A DNA stretch of 62,667 nt from a virus: positions 1 through 62,667 of the IMG/VR virus record IMGVR_UViG_3300048026_000549; one strand, written 5' to 3'. Position numbers and translations under genes: made by a program. The notes under the pieces were generated by a model, which was not told the DNA's origin, did not search any database, and saw nothing but the letters and a program-made list of their open reading frames with translations. The stretch's first letter is position 1. Every line of letters begins with the position of its first letter. Below, piece by piece: positions 40,515 through 48,803 of this stretch.

Positions 40515-42767
40515 TCATACCCATCGAACAGCACCAAGACCACGGTGGGCATTCCACAATTCCTGTGTACTCCACCCAACAAGGTCGTAAATGTCGCATG
40601 CTTTGTTGACAATGTATGTCTCCGTCATTCTCGCCCAGTCAATGGTACACACACCTTGCAGTTGCTCAAAATTGTCAAATGCAATGTGCTGTCCCCTCTT
40701 GTTGACGGCGGTTAGGAAAGCCTCATCGACCTCATAGTTGCGACCGAGGTTCTTTTTAGCCCATTCAGCACCCGCTGAGGCACCCGAAAGTACTTTATAC
40801 TGTGAAAGACGACGCTTCAACTTTCCTACCATCAACACATCCTCGGCAAGTTCACCGTTGATGCCCTTAGTGATGAGCCCACATACCTCAGTATCGACCT
40901 CATCTTGAGCCACACCATCGAGGATAGCACGAAGTATGGAGTCCATTGTGGACTTCATGGCCTTTGGCATCCTCGCTTGCTTGAGTTCAAGACCCTTGTA
41001 GTAGTATTCGGGTTCGTGCGACTGACCATCGGTCCATGTGACCTTGCCAGCGTAGCGGTTCTTGCGCTTGAGAATCATAGACTCACACCACTTCTCGAAC
41101 TCGGTTTCGATAGGAGCCATAGCCTTGTTAATTTCATCGACCAACAGCATCCCTTCTTCGGGACTTGGTACCTCACAAAATATAGAGTCAGTGTGTCCAT
41201 AGCGCACAGGATAACCACGCTCGTTGCATTCGTCACGCAGACGGAATAGGGTCTGTCGAGAAGTGTAGGTGATAGCGGCGGCTATATCGGGGTGGTACAT
41301 GCCGAACTTAGAATCACCGCAGATACCATAGAGAGAAGCGACCATTGATTTGGTAGCAAATTGAGCCCCATCCCACTTCTTGTAGGCGATGTTATCGCCA
41401 TCAGCCCGAGCCTGTTTCATTAGCGCCTTGTATTCGTTGCGCTTGACAGTCAACTTGTCCATAGTCCTACCAAGCAAGCCACGCTTGCCTTGTGTGAACT
41501 TAGCACCACTACCACAGTCCACACCCTCATCCGATAGAGTAGTCCAGCAGATGTTATGTAGATTTACATTGGAGTGGTACATGGCCTTGATGTCCATAAT
41601 AGCAATGTTGGTGTATCGTCCGGGCTCCGGCTCTTGAATATCAGCACCGGTGTAGTCTTGCTTCTCGAACTTAGCGGAGTCGGGTAGGCGTAGGTCGAAC
41701 TCATCGTCTTGTAGGAAGAGACTTGCCGAACAAGCGGTGATGAGGGGAGTCGTAGCCAACTGACACTGTACAAGATGTTGCATAGAGGTGTGATAACCCA
41801 CAGCATTTACTGCTTCATCCAAGCGGGGGAGTAGCCTCACATCCTGTTGGTTGTAGTCGAGGTATGTGCCTACATCGGAATAGTAGGTATCGTGGCCATT
41901 AGGCAACTCAACCTTTCTTTCTTGTAGCACATGCCAAGCAATATCGTCCAACTTCTGCGATGCCAACTGTCCATTCTTGATAGTCCACAGTCGCTTGAAT
42001 CCAACCATGAGGTCAAAGCAAAGTCGTCCCGGTATAGGTTGTGACCAGTGTTTGTCACTCCAATTGTACATGAAGTCGTGACGGTTGTACGGTGATAGGC
42101 TCTTGGGGTTAAGGCCCACAGCCCTCATGCGGTCACATATCTGCTTGATGTCAGCATCCACCACATACCAACCAGCAATGACATCGGGGTCATGCTTAGA
42201 CATCTGCGATGCAAAGTGAGCGAGTAGTTGTCGCTCGTTAGCAAACGCTCGTACAGGAGTGTCGAAATGAATCTCCTTGAGCCCATCCGGGTGGTCAGTA
42301 CAAGGTAGGGACTTGTGCAATCCCGGCTCGATGTCGGGGCTCGTGACCCATGTTAGCATCCGCTTGGTGTAGGAGTCCAGTACCGAGAGCATGGTGATTT
42401 CACCGGAGGTAGTCTTCCACTCACCGTCGAGATACCACACCCTGTGCTCGTAGTTAGGGATAGGGTCTTCACCCTTGACCAAGCGGTCATTAAGGACTTG
42501 GTTGGGGAAGGTTATGTTGGCCTCCCATGTATCGACATGCTTGGCCCATAGTCTTCTGTCGTACTCGGTACGGAAGTGTACCTTGTTCAAGCCCGTACCA
42601 TACAGTCCCTCATACCCTTCTTCGACTTTGACCAACCCATATCGGTCATTGACATTCTTGGCAAAGCAGTATGGGTATGCCTCGACGACATAATCCCTAC
42701 GCTCATTTGTTTCGGGGTTTCGAGAACGAATCCGTACCTTCCTACCACCAATATGTGTGACAATCAT
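40515..42767 (-). CDS. polB: Family B DNA polymerase
   Basis: 750 aa. Exonuclease motifs: YLDGEW near 112 (Exo I DxE), GWYVVDADI near 199 (Exo II) and YLDYNQQD near 304 (Exo III). Polymerase motifs: MDIKAMYHSNV near 392 (motif A), KSMVASLYG near 470 (motif B), YGHTDSIF near 519 (motif C with the usual DTD as HTDS, keeping the catalytic Asp) and LKRKNRYAG near 563. An active proofreading replicase is expected. Start is an ATG about 25 nt after TATATACTGCCG. On the short side for PolB, as in many viruses. Confidence 0.95.
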   Translation of the reverse strand: MIVTHIGGRKVRIRSRNPETNERRDYVVEAYPYCFAKNVNDRYGLVKVEEGYEGLYGTGLNKVHFRTEYDRRLWAKHVDTWEANITFPNQVLNDRLVKGEDPIPNYEHRVWYLDGEWKTTSGEITMLSVLDSYTKRMLTWVTSPDIEPGLHKSLPCTDHPDGLKEIHFDTPVRAFANERQLLAHFASQMSKHDPDVIAGWYVVDADIKQICDRMRAVGLNPKSLSPYNRHDFMYNWSDKHWSQPIPGRLCFDLMVGFKRLWTIKNGQLASQKLDDIAWHVLQERKVELPNGHDTYYSDVGTYLDYNQQDVRLLPRLDEAVNAVGYHTSMQHLVQCQLATTPLITACSASLFLQDDEFDLRLPDSAKFEKQDYTGADIQEPEPGRYTNIAIMDIKAMYHSNVNLHNICWTTLSDEGVDCGSGAKFTQGKRGLLGRTMDKLTVKRNEYKALMKQARADGDNIAYKKWDGAQFATKSMVASLYGICGDSKFGMYHPDIAAAITYTSRQTLFRLRDECNERGYPVRYGHTDSIFCEVPSPEEGMLLVDEINKAMAPIETEFEKWCESMILKRKNRYAGKVTWTDGQSHEPEYYYKGLELKQARMPKAMKSTMDSILRAILDGVAQDEVDTEVCGLITKGINGELAEDVLMVGKLKRRLSQYKVLSGASAGAEWAKKNLGRNYEVDEAFLTAVNKRGQHIAFDNFEQLQGVCTIDWARMTETYIVNKACDIYDLVGWSTQELWNAHRGLGAVRWV

Positions 42768-42782
42768 ACTAACAAATCTGCT

Positions 42783-42797
42783 GTCGGCAGTATATAG
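42783..42797 (-). promoter_or_regulatory. PolB promoter
   Basis: ATCTATATACTGCCGAC on the minus strand, about 25 nt before the ATG at 42767. Defines the TATATA-C/G-TG-C/G-CG promoter class used by the replication genes. Confidence 0.75.
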
Positions 42798-42943
42798 ATG
42801 TTCACAAAGGATTGTACAAGCAGTTGCACCACGGGACAGCCGTCATAAAATTCTGTATGGCGGCACTGTCAGCAGTCTTGTTCTCGTCCTTTCTCTTCAC
42901 CCTAATTATGCCGTCGCAATCGCAACACATAATCACTTGGTAT

Positions 42944-43270
42944 TTATTGTCCAGCGGAAGATTTACCACGACCTCGCCCCCTTGTGGGGATGTTGTGGCG
43001 TCGTAGCCAGTTCTGTATAGTCATTGGTGTGACCCCACACATACGGGCAATCTGCGCCATCGTACATCTATTGGTCACATAAGCATTAGTGAGCCAATGC
43101 TTGTCACGGAAATCATCATTTAGTGTCTTGACACTAACAGTGATTAGGTGTAGGGAGTCACACCCACTACACTCCATGCTGAGTTGTGTGTCAGCGAGTA
43201 CGCTCGCAATACTCCACGGTTCAGTCGTTCTATTTTCTGTATCGCACTTTTCACATTTCCAAGTTATCAT
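42944..43270 (-). CDS. Zinc-finger / helix-turn-helix regulator
   Basis: 108 aa. N-terminal CEKCDTEN..MECSGCDSLH is a zinc ribbon; residues 70-95 (CTMAQIARMCGVTPMTIQNWLRRH) are a clear HTH; the C-terminus is Arg/Gly-rich. Start ATG after AGAAGGTGAAACA. Likely a transcription regulator, overlapping the next upstream gene by 4 nt. Confidence 0.75.
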   Translation of the reverse strand: MITWKCEKCDTENRTTEPWSIASVLADTQLSMECSGCDSLHLITVSVKTLNDDFRDKHWLTNAYVTNRCTMAQIARMCGVTPMTIQNWLRRHNIPTRGRGRGKSSAGQ

Positions 43271-43572
43271 TGTTTCACCTTCTTGTATTCTCTCGAGCCT
43301 TCCCCTTTGCGGAACTCGACGACTCCACGAGCAATCATAACTCGCATGAGTGTCCCTATCCGAACATTGGTTATCATCATAGAAGAACCACCCCTCGCAT
43401 CGTGCTCAAGGCACATGTGGCGCAGTTCATCAGTAGTGTACCACTGTTCTTCATCCATTTCATGGTGAATGACCATAGAGAGTATGATTCGCATTCTGCG
43501 CCTTCGGTCGGAGCCACGATAAATCCATCGCTTAAACACAGCATGTTCGCATGTGTCCTCGACCTGTTGCAT
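43267..43572 (-). CDS. Winged-helix-like small protein
   Basis: 101 aa from the ATG about 28 nt after an ATAAATAC box inside the end of the clamp gene; a TTG frame start directly after the clamp stop is possible. Residues 45-95 (YTTDELRHMCLEHDARGG.., TLMRVMIARGVVEFRKGEG) look like a winged helix. Probably DNA-binding. Confidence 0.6.
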   Translation of the reverse strand: MQQVEDTCEHAVFKRWIYRGSDRRRRMRIILSMVIHHEMDEEQWYTTDELRHMCLEHDARGGSSMMITNVRIGTLMRVMIARGVVEFRKGEGSREYKKVKQ

Positions 43573-43614
43573 ACTGAACCCAGTGATAGAGTCGTATTTA
43601 TGACCAAGAGTCAA

Positions 43615-44418
43615 TCAAAGCACCCCGGATTGAAATACCCAGTCGCCATTTTCCATAGCGAGTAGTAGGCGGATGCCTTGTCCGTACTCCTTGAAGTCGA
43701 AAAAGCGCAACTTAATCTTGGTTGAGTAGTGCTTGGCGATGTTCTCCAAACCACCCTCATACACGGCTTCAAAGTCGTCCATAGTGTAGTCACCCAAGTG
43801 CACCTCAGTCAGTCCCTTGAAGGCACCTCCTACGGTCACGAAGAACTGATTGTCCTTGACGGAGAACTTGTAGCGGTTCAACTTCTGTCCATTCATACCA
43901 TCACACTGCAACGCACTGTACAACTCGTTAGCATCAACCTCAGCCGTAAAGAACGGGGGAATCACCTGCTTGTCGAGAGTCATGTAGGTCTTGCCGTCGA
44001 TAATCTGCTCGGCTCGCTTCAACGCTTGCTTAGACCACTCATCGAGAGTGTACTGACTGTTGGCAAATGCCTTAGCATCAAGACCACCAGTTAGCGTAGT
44101 CTGCTTGTTCTTCGACTTAACGACAACCTTGCCGGTGTCGTGGGTCAATTTAACATAGTCCTTGTCGTGGTGCTTTAGAACACCAAGCATGCGCCTAATG
44201 TCCGGCACAGGAATAGACTCATCCTCATGCTTACCCACTTCAAAAGAGAAGCGACTAAGCGAGGTCTTGCCATCCTTGACAATGCTGGTGGTACCTACCT
44301 TCCCTTCCGAGAGGATAAGTACGCACCCAGCAACTTGGTCTTGCGACTTGCCGTTGATATTCTGCTCCCGTAGCGTAGCCATGAGCAATTGCTCCAAAGC
44401 CTTGCGGGGTAGCATCAT
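43615..44418 (-). CDS. Putative sliding clamp (PCNA-like)
   Basis: 267 aa, close to the length of PCNA. Predicted pattern of alternating strands and two repeated halves, acidic overall, ending in a strand-rich segment (LRFFDFKEYGQGIRLLLAMENGDWVF). Lies beside PolB, RFC and the recombinase, where viral clamps sit, and no other gene here could supply the role. The start overlaps the previous stop (ATGA). Sequence identity to PCNA is low, so the call is mainly context plus fold impression. Confidence 0.6.
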   Translation of the reverse strand: MMLPRKALEQLLMATLREQNINGKSQDQVAGCVLILSEGKVGTTSIVKDGKTSLSRFSFEVGKHEDESIPVPDIRRMLGVLKHHDKDYVKLTHDTGKVVVKSKNKQTTLTGGLDAKAFANSQYTLDEWSKQALKRAEQIIDGKTYMTLDKQVIPPFFTAEVDANELYSALQCDGMNGQKLNRYKFSVKDNQFFVTVGGAFKGLTEVHLGDYTMDDFEAVYEGGLENIAKHYSTKIKLRFFDFKEYGQGIRLLLAMENGDWVFQSGVL

Positions 44419-44672
44419 CGAGGCACACCGCCCGAGATGTAGTGTGTGAAGACGGATGCCGGAGCGTCGTGTTGCTCTTGTAGTTCTTGCACTGCGGCGA
44501 GAATCTTGCCGAGGTTAGGTATCTCTTCGACCTCGTGCTCCAAATCAGCAATGCGTACTGACAGGAGGTTAAGGTGTTCTTGTAGCAGGTCGAGGCGCTT
44601 GGAAACCAGTTCGGAGTTGATTTGCAGTTGCTTGAACGCCTCAAGGATGAAGTTATCTCTTGTGTCGCTCAT
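44415..44672 (-). CDS. 85-aa coiled-coil protein
   Basis: Start ATG after GGTGGGAGTGAA; the longer frame to 44735 lacks SD. Residues 10-65 form a leucine-rich coiled coil (SKRLDLLQEHLNLLSVRIADLE). Function unknown; sits between the ATPase and clamp genes and may be a replisome accessory factor. Confidence 0.6.
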   Translation of the reverse strand: MSDTRDNFILEAFKQLQINSELVSKRLDLLQEHLNLLSVRIADLEHEVEEIPNLGKILAAVQELQEQHDAPASVFTHYISGGVPR

Positions 44673-44673
44673 T

Positions 44674-45603
44674 TCACTCCCACCCGAATGGTAGTCCTTC
44701 CCAAGAAACACTGCCGCCTTTGACCGACATAACATCGTATCGCTTGCCCAAGTGCTCCATGTTGCGACCTTTCATCTCATTGACAGTAGCACGGATGATG
44801 AAGTCCCCTTCGTTAAGGCTCTTGTCAGCCTCAACACCAGCGGTCTTGTCACCCTTCTTTGTGTACCGTCGTAGCAGAATCTGCTGACTGACGAATCGCT
44901 GAGTACCATCGACCCAATCGACAATCTCGCCAATCTTCATCATGGCCTTTGTGCCGTTGCCGACATCCATGAACTGCTTCTTGTCCTTCAAGTGGAAGGT
45001 GAAGAAGATGTAGGGGATTGGTAGCGCAGTCAAGCGGTTAAGGACACCCTTAAACACACGGTTGCGCTCTCGCCATTCCTTTTGGTTGAAGTTGTCGCTG
45101 TCGTCCTTGATAACGCCACGCTCAATCAGTCGCTCAGTCATAACGAACTCGCACCACTTTAGGAAAGTGGAGCCGCCGTCCATGACCACTGCGCCGATAC
45201 TTTCGTGTTGCTCACCCAAGTAGGAGGTGAACCATTCCAACTTCTTGACTACTGCGAGCCAGTTGGTAGTGTTGTCTTCATTCCACATGGCATCATCCAT
45301 CTCGTCGATGAGGGGAATGACACGGATGCGGTCTGCACCATCTACTTTGTTGGAGAGTAGCAGGTCAACAGTGTTCTGTGCCGAGTTGTCGCAGTCGAGG
45401 ACAATGATTTGCTTGTCCGTGTGCTTGAGTGCGAGGTCAAGCGAGAGCCCGGTCTTGGCCGTGTTCTCCTTGCCAACGAGGGCCATGCGGATAGGAGCGT
45501 GGTTCTCACGCTTCTTCTCGAACAGCGCCTTGTAGTAGTCAGCACCGTAGGTAGGTTGCTGACCCTTGCTTGCGGTAGGTTGCTCACTCTTCGCCCAAGC
45601 CAT
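44674..45603 (-). CDS. Sak4/RadA-like recombinase ATPase
   Basis: 309 aa; the ATG overlaps the stop of the ssDNA-binding gene (TGATG). Walker A is MALVGKENTAKTG near 40, a G-x4-A-K-T variant; LDCDNSAQNT near 70; Walker B VVMDGGS near 138. This core and length fit Sak4-type single-strand annealing/recombination ATPases of viruses. Directly downstream of the RPA-like gene, its likely partner. Confidence 0.8.
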   Translation of the reverse strand: MAWAKSEQPTASKGQQPTYGADYYKALFEKKRENHAPIRMALVGKENTAKTGLSLDLALKHTDKQIIVLDCDNSAQNTVDLLLSNKVDGADRIRVIPLIDEMDDAMWNEDNTTNWLAVVKKLEWFTSYLGEQHESIGAVVMDGGSTFLKWCEFVMTERLIERGVIKDDSDNFNQKEWRERNRVFKGVLNRLTALPIPYIFFTFHLKDKKQFMDVGNGTKAMMKIGEIVDWVDGTQRFVSQQILLRRYTKKGDKTAGVEADKSLNEGDFIIRATVNEMKGRNMEHLGKRYDVMSVKGGSVSWEGLPFGWE

Positions 45604-46799
45604 CAGTCCCACCCCTCAGTGTCTGCGTCCCCGAGGTCTGCTGAAACAGCCATCGACTCAGCACACCACCAGCCGGTAGTGACGAGGCGAGCCTCATTGT
45701 CACGGCTGATGTATGGTTGTCCGAGAACCATGAGCGTTGAACCGACACCGAAGTCCACTTGGGATTCGTGTGCCGCAGGGATGTAGATGTCCACAGTGCC
45801 AGCAGTGGACATGATGTCCAAGTCGCCAACAGTTAGGATGTACCCACCGTTGTCACGAGGGTCAATGTGAATGACCTCGACGATAACAGACACGAGTGCA
45901 TCCCACTTCTCTTTGTCGCTGAGTCCGTGGACATACGACTCGATACCCTCGAGTCCTTTCTCAAGTCGGTGAACACCATCGTAGTTCATGGTGTCCGGTG
46001 AGTCACTGAACACCGATTGTAGTGCGTTGTCAACAGCGAAGGTCGAGACACCCGGCTTGGCGTAGGCAACATTGCCGTTGCGAGCAGGTCGCATGGCGAT
46101 TGTACCGGGGACAAAGGTAGGTTGGTCAGTCTCAGCCAAGTTGCCGTTGAATCGGAAGGAGAACATCTGCACATCCGTTTCACCTTGCTTGCGACCCAAG
46201 AAAGTACAGGTTCGGTCCTTCTCACTGAGAGGTCGGGCCGCACCGTACTTGAAGTTCTTGTCGCCGGATGGGAAGGTGGCGCTGTTCTTGTCCCACACAA
46301 GGTGGAAGTGAAGACCATTGCCAGCGTCGTAGGTGTCCTTTGGTAGCGAAGTGATTTCAACCGTAGCCATCTCCGGCTCGAAGGATTGCTTTGCGGCAAG
46401 CGAAGGGTTGTAGGACTTAGTGAATGTCCCATCGTTGTTGTCTTCGTACACTGTCGCAAGTCCGTCAGTGACCATAGCCTCAACGACTGCTTCGCCGCCA
46501 GTGCTTAGGGTGGTGCCCGCTTTCTTGTAGGCCATTTGAGCCCAGTCTTTGTATCGTGGTGCGCTAATGAACATTCCTTCAAAGAGTGTTGCGCCGGAAC
46601 GCTTTAGTCGCTCTCCTTCGCTCTTCACTTGTCGTCCGGCAATTCTTAGTGCTTGCACTTTGCAGTCTTCTTCGGTCTTACCCGAGTCCATCCAAGCAGT
46701 ACAGTTCTCACTGTACACACTCTCCATACGCTGTTGTAGCGCATCAATCGTGCAGTTCACATTTTTGGCAATTCGTTCAATCATCTGTTGTAGTTCCAT
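45603..46799 (-). CDS. ssDNA-binding-like protein (RPA type)
   Basis: 398 aa. N-terminal 70 residues helical, then OB-like beta-rich regions (GATLFEGMFISAPRYKDWA near 68, PGTIAMRPARNG near 228, ALVSVIVEVIHIDPRDNGGY near 318). The C-terminus is acidic (DADTEGWD), as in many SSBs. Placed before the recombinase and clamp genes. The ATG follows GAGGTTTAGAC, downstream of a TATATAGTGGCG promoter. Family call by fold impression and context. Confidence 0.6.
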   Translation of the reverse strand: MELQQMIERIAKNVNCTIDALQQRMESVYSENCTAWMDSGKTEEDCKVQALRIAGRQVKSEGERLKRSGATLFEGMFISAPRYKDWAQMAYKKAGTTLSTGGEAVVEAMVTDGLATVYEDNNDGTFTKSYNPSLAAKQSFEPEMATVEITSLPKDTYDAGNGLHFHLVWDKNSATFPSGDKNFKYGAARPLSEKDRTCTFLGRKQGETDVQMFSFRFNGNLAETDQPTFVPGTIAMRPARNGNVAYAKPGVSTFAVDNALQSVFSDSPDTMNYDGVHRLEKGLEGIESYVHGLSDKEKWDALVSVIVEVIHIDPRDNGGYILTVGDLDIMSTAGTVDIYIPAAHESQVDFGVGSTLMVLGQPYISRDNEARLVTTGWWCAESMAVSADLGDADTEGWD

Positions 46800-46828
46800 G
46801 TCTAAACCTCTATTTTCTTATCTATCTC

Positions 46829-46841
46829 CGCCACTATATAA
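46829..46841 (-). promoter_or_regulatory. Promoter of RPA/recombinase/clamp operon
   Basis: TTATATAGTGGCG on the minus strand, about 35 nt before the ATG at 46799. Identical core to the promoters at 40502 and 47762. Confidence 0.75.
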
Positions 46842-46847
46842 CCCTGT

Positions 46848-47744
46848 CTATTCTGCCAATCGGCGGCAGAAATCCCACACAACATAGTGCTCATCCACAC
46901 CACTCAACAAGTCCCGTTGGGCTTGTGTAGCGGCATCGACCAACAGCAATTTGCTTTGGCTTTTGGCTGGAGATGAAACACCGTATTGGAATACAGCGTC
47001 TATGGTTCTGCGTAGGTTGTCTTGGCCCATCAACTTAACGGCTTCCTCGACCCTACTTTCCTTGATACACAGTGTTAGGATGCGAGCCGCATCGACCACT
47101 GGCTCCGAGATGGAGCGGAGGAATTGTCCTCGAGCATCGGGAGAGATGGAGTGGTAGGCTTGTAGTGAATTGATTGCGTTGCGAAGGTCGCCCTTGTTAG
47201 CGGAGATGATGGCATCCAAGTCCTCACTGCTTGTAGTGAAACCTTCGGCGGCATCGACCTTGTGTAGTCGGAAAAACATCTCGGAATCTGTGAGAGGTTT
47301 GAAGTGTCGGACTTGGCAACGAGATTGTAGCCACGGTGACAACTTGCTTAGGTCATTGCAGGTGAGAATGAAGTAGCCTTGAGCGCCTTCAATAACACCC
47401 TTGAGAGCCGACTGTGCGGCGGGAGTTAGTTGGTCTGCTTCGTCCAAGAAGTAAATGGTTTCCCATTGACCAAGACGAGTCATAGGTGCCAGTTCCTCTT
47501 CGATGAACTCGATACCACGCTGTCGCTTAGACGACGCATTGTACATGTGGATGTGATAGCCAAGTTGCGTGGCGAGTATGTGTGCGAGACTGGTCTTACC
47601 TGTACCCGCCTCAACAGAATAGAAGATGTAGTGTTGCATTGGCTTGCCATCGAGGATGCCCTCGAACTCCGATGCAATGTGTTCTTGACCCATGAACTCA
47701 TTGAGAGTAGTAGGTCGGTGCTTGGTAGCCCATACTTGCTTCAT
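46848..47744 (-). CDS. RFC small-subunit-like clamp loader
   Basis: 298 aa AAA+ protein: TKHRPTTLNEFMGQEH (RFC box near 7), SVEAGTGKTSLAH (Walker A near 43), YFLDEADQLTPAAQSALK (Walker B near 98) and SRCQVRHF (sensor/SRC near 140). It loads the sliding clamp. No second RFC subunit is recognisable, so it may act as a homopentamer or recruit a host subunit. The ATG lies about 20 nt after the TATATAGTGGCG box, a leaderless start. Confidence 0.93.
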   Translation of the reverse strand: MKQVWATKHRPTTLNEFMGQEHIASEFEGILDGKPMQHYIFYSVEAGTGKTSLAHILATQLGYHIHMYNASSKRQRGIEFIEEELAPMTRLGQWETIYFLDEADQLTPAAQSALKGVIEGAQGYFILTCNDLSKLSPWLQSRCQVRHFKPLTDSEMFFRLHKVDAAEGFTTSSEDLDAIISANKGDLRNAINSLQAYHSISPDARGQFLRSISEPVVDAARILTLCIKESRVEEAVKLMGQDNLRRTIDAVFQYGVSSPAKSQSKLLLVDAATQAQRDLLSGVDEHYVVWDFCRRLAE

Positions 47745-47761
47745 AGATACTCATGTATCTA

Positions 47762-47774
47762 CGCCACTATATAA
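47762..47774 (-). promoter_or_regulatory. RFC promoter
   Basis: TTATATAGTGGCG on the minus strand, with the ATG at 47744 about 25 nt after the TATA core. Confidence 0.78.
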
Positions 47775-47776
47775 TG

Positions 47777-48181
47777 CTACTGACGAATACAGGAAAGGCA
47801 CTCGTCCGATTGCTCCGGCATAATTCGGGTGCGACCACAAGAAGGGCACTGCGTTGCTGTCTTGCGTTCTTTGGGAGTCATAACTGAGATTGGTCGAGTC
47901 AAGATTAAGTCCCCCTTGTCTTTGATAACGGCTCGGTCAATGTCGAACAGCATGTGGTGAGTGTTGATACCTATGGTCATTTCGACCTTCTGCCTACCGA
48001 CAATGACCACCTGCGGATTCTTCGACATGAGAGCAGAAATGCTATTAGGAGAAGGGACATTCTTGACACCCTTGTATGTTTGCAGGTACTCAGCAACTTC
48101 TTCTCGTGTGGCTGGTCCATGTTCGAGCAGTATTTCCACTATGGCTCGACGGACTCGCTTGTTGTTGTTATTAGCCGACAC
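47777..48181 (-). CDS. Winged-helix plus zinc-ribbon protein
   Basis: 134 aa, GTG start. Residues 8-70 form a winged helix (VRRAIVEILLEHGPATREEVAEYL cut at the turn); the C-terminus has CPSCGRT..ECLSCIRQ, a zinc ribbon. Similar architecture to the gene at 42944. A possible transcription regulator or replication adaptor. The start is uncertain; a TTATAGC box lies close upstream. Confidence 0.7.
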   Translation of the reverse strand: MSANNNNKRVRRAIVEILLEHGPATREEVAEYLQTYKGVKNVPSPNSISALMSKNPQVVIVGRQKVEMTIGINTHHMLFDIDRAVIKDKGDLILTRPISVMTPKERKTATQCPSCGRTRIMPEQSDECLSCIRQ

Positions 48182-48213
48182 ATATTATGCTATAAGCATT
48201 GGGTCCATAAGGT

Positions 48214-48378
48214 TCATTCGTTGTTGTACATGTTCAAGAACATGGCAGACTCGCCCAATGAACTCGCCTCGTACTCGCTAAAGTGGTACGGTTCATACAC
48301 ATGGCTGACATCTGCTTGTAGGACTGGTATGACAACTTGCCATACCAACCACGCTATAAAAATAATAAATGAAATCAT
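48214..48378 (-). CDS. 54-aa single-pass membrane protein
   Basis: MISFIIFIAWLVWQVVIPVLQ followed by a Glu/Tyr/Ser-rich outer part (ADVSHVYEPYHFSEYEAS). The ATG overlaps the stop of the cyclotransferase-like gene (ATGA), so they are coupled. One N-terminal membrane helix, also readable as a signal anchor. Unknown; the coupling makes it a possible partner of the cyclotransferase. Confidence 0.55.
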   Translation of the reverse strand: MISFIIFIAWLVWQVVIPVLQADVSHVYEPYHFSEYEASSLGESAMFLNMYNNE

Positions 48379-48803
48379 TCCCACACCACCATTCCGTCAG
48401 CGTTAGGTTTGATTTGCGGGCCCAAGTGACCACCAAAGAACACTCCATCAGCAATGTATGCCCATGCGTTGCGGTCGGTACTGTTGTGCATTTGCAGTGC
48501 GATTTGCTCACGAGCGTACATGCCGACCTCAACACCTTCGAGGGCGTCCACTCTATCAAGAGCCTCATCGGAGATGGCCCACACCTCACCAAACACCTTA
48601 TTATCCCCAAGCATCATGGCGGGGAAGGCACCAACACTATGAAGTTCAGCGCCATAGGTGTTAGCGTAGTCCACGAACTCAGCATCAGCGCCGAGCACAT
48701 GGTGGTTGTAGTGTCCTTTCTTGAGAGTGCCGTACACAAACACAGTGTGTTTCATGCTTCGTTCATCATCTCGTGCGTCGTGTGTTAGTGTCTTCAAATC
48801 CAT
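48375..48803 (-). CDS. Gamma-glutamylcyclotransferase-like (GGCT/AIG2) protein
   Basis: 142 aa. VFVYGTLKKGHYNHH near 21-35 is the signature VYGTL-x-G of the GGCT fold; AFPAMMLGDNKVFGEVWAISDEALDRVDALEGV near 58-90 (cut at the turns) matches the conserved P..v.G.ly.v....l..LD..Eg region with the catalytic Glu. These enzymes release gamma-glutamyl groups as 5-oxoproline. SD AGAAGGTAATACA. In other genomes GGCT genes occur with amidoligases, so it may act with the fusion at 2350. Confidence 0.85.
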   Translation of the reverse strand: MDLKTLTHDARDDERSMKHTVFVYGTLKKGHYNHHVLGADAEFVDYANTYGAELHSVGAFPAMMLGDNKVFGEVWAISDEALDRVDALEGVEVGMYAREQIALQMHNSTDRNAWAYIADGVFFGGHLGPQIKPNADGMVVWE

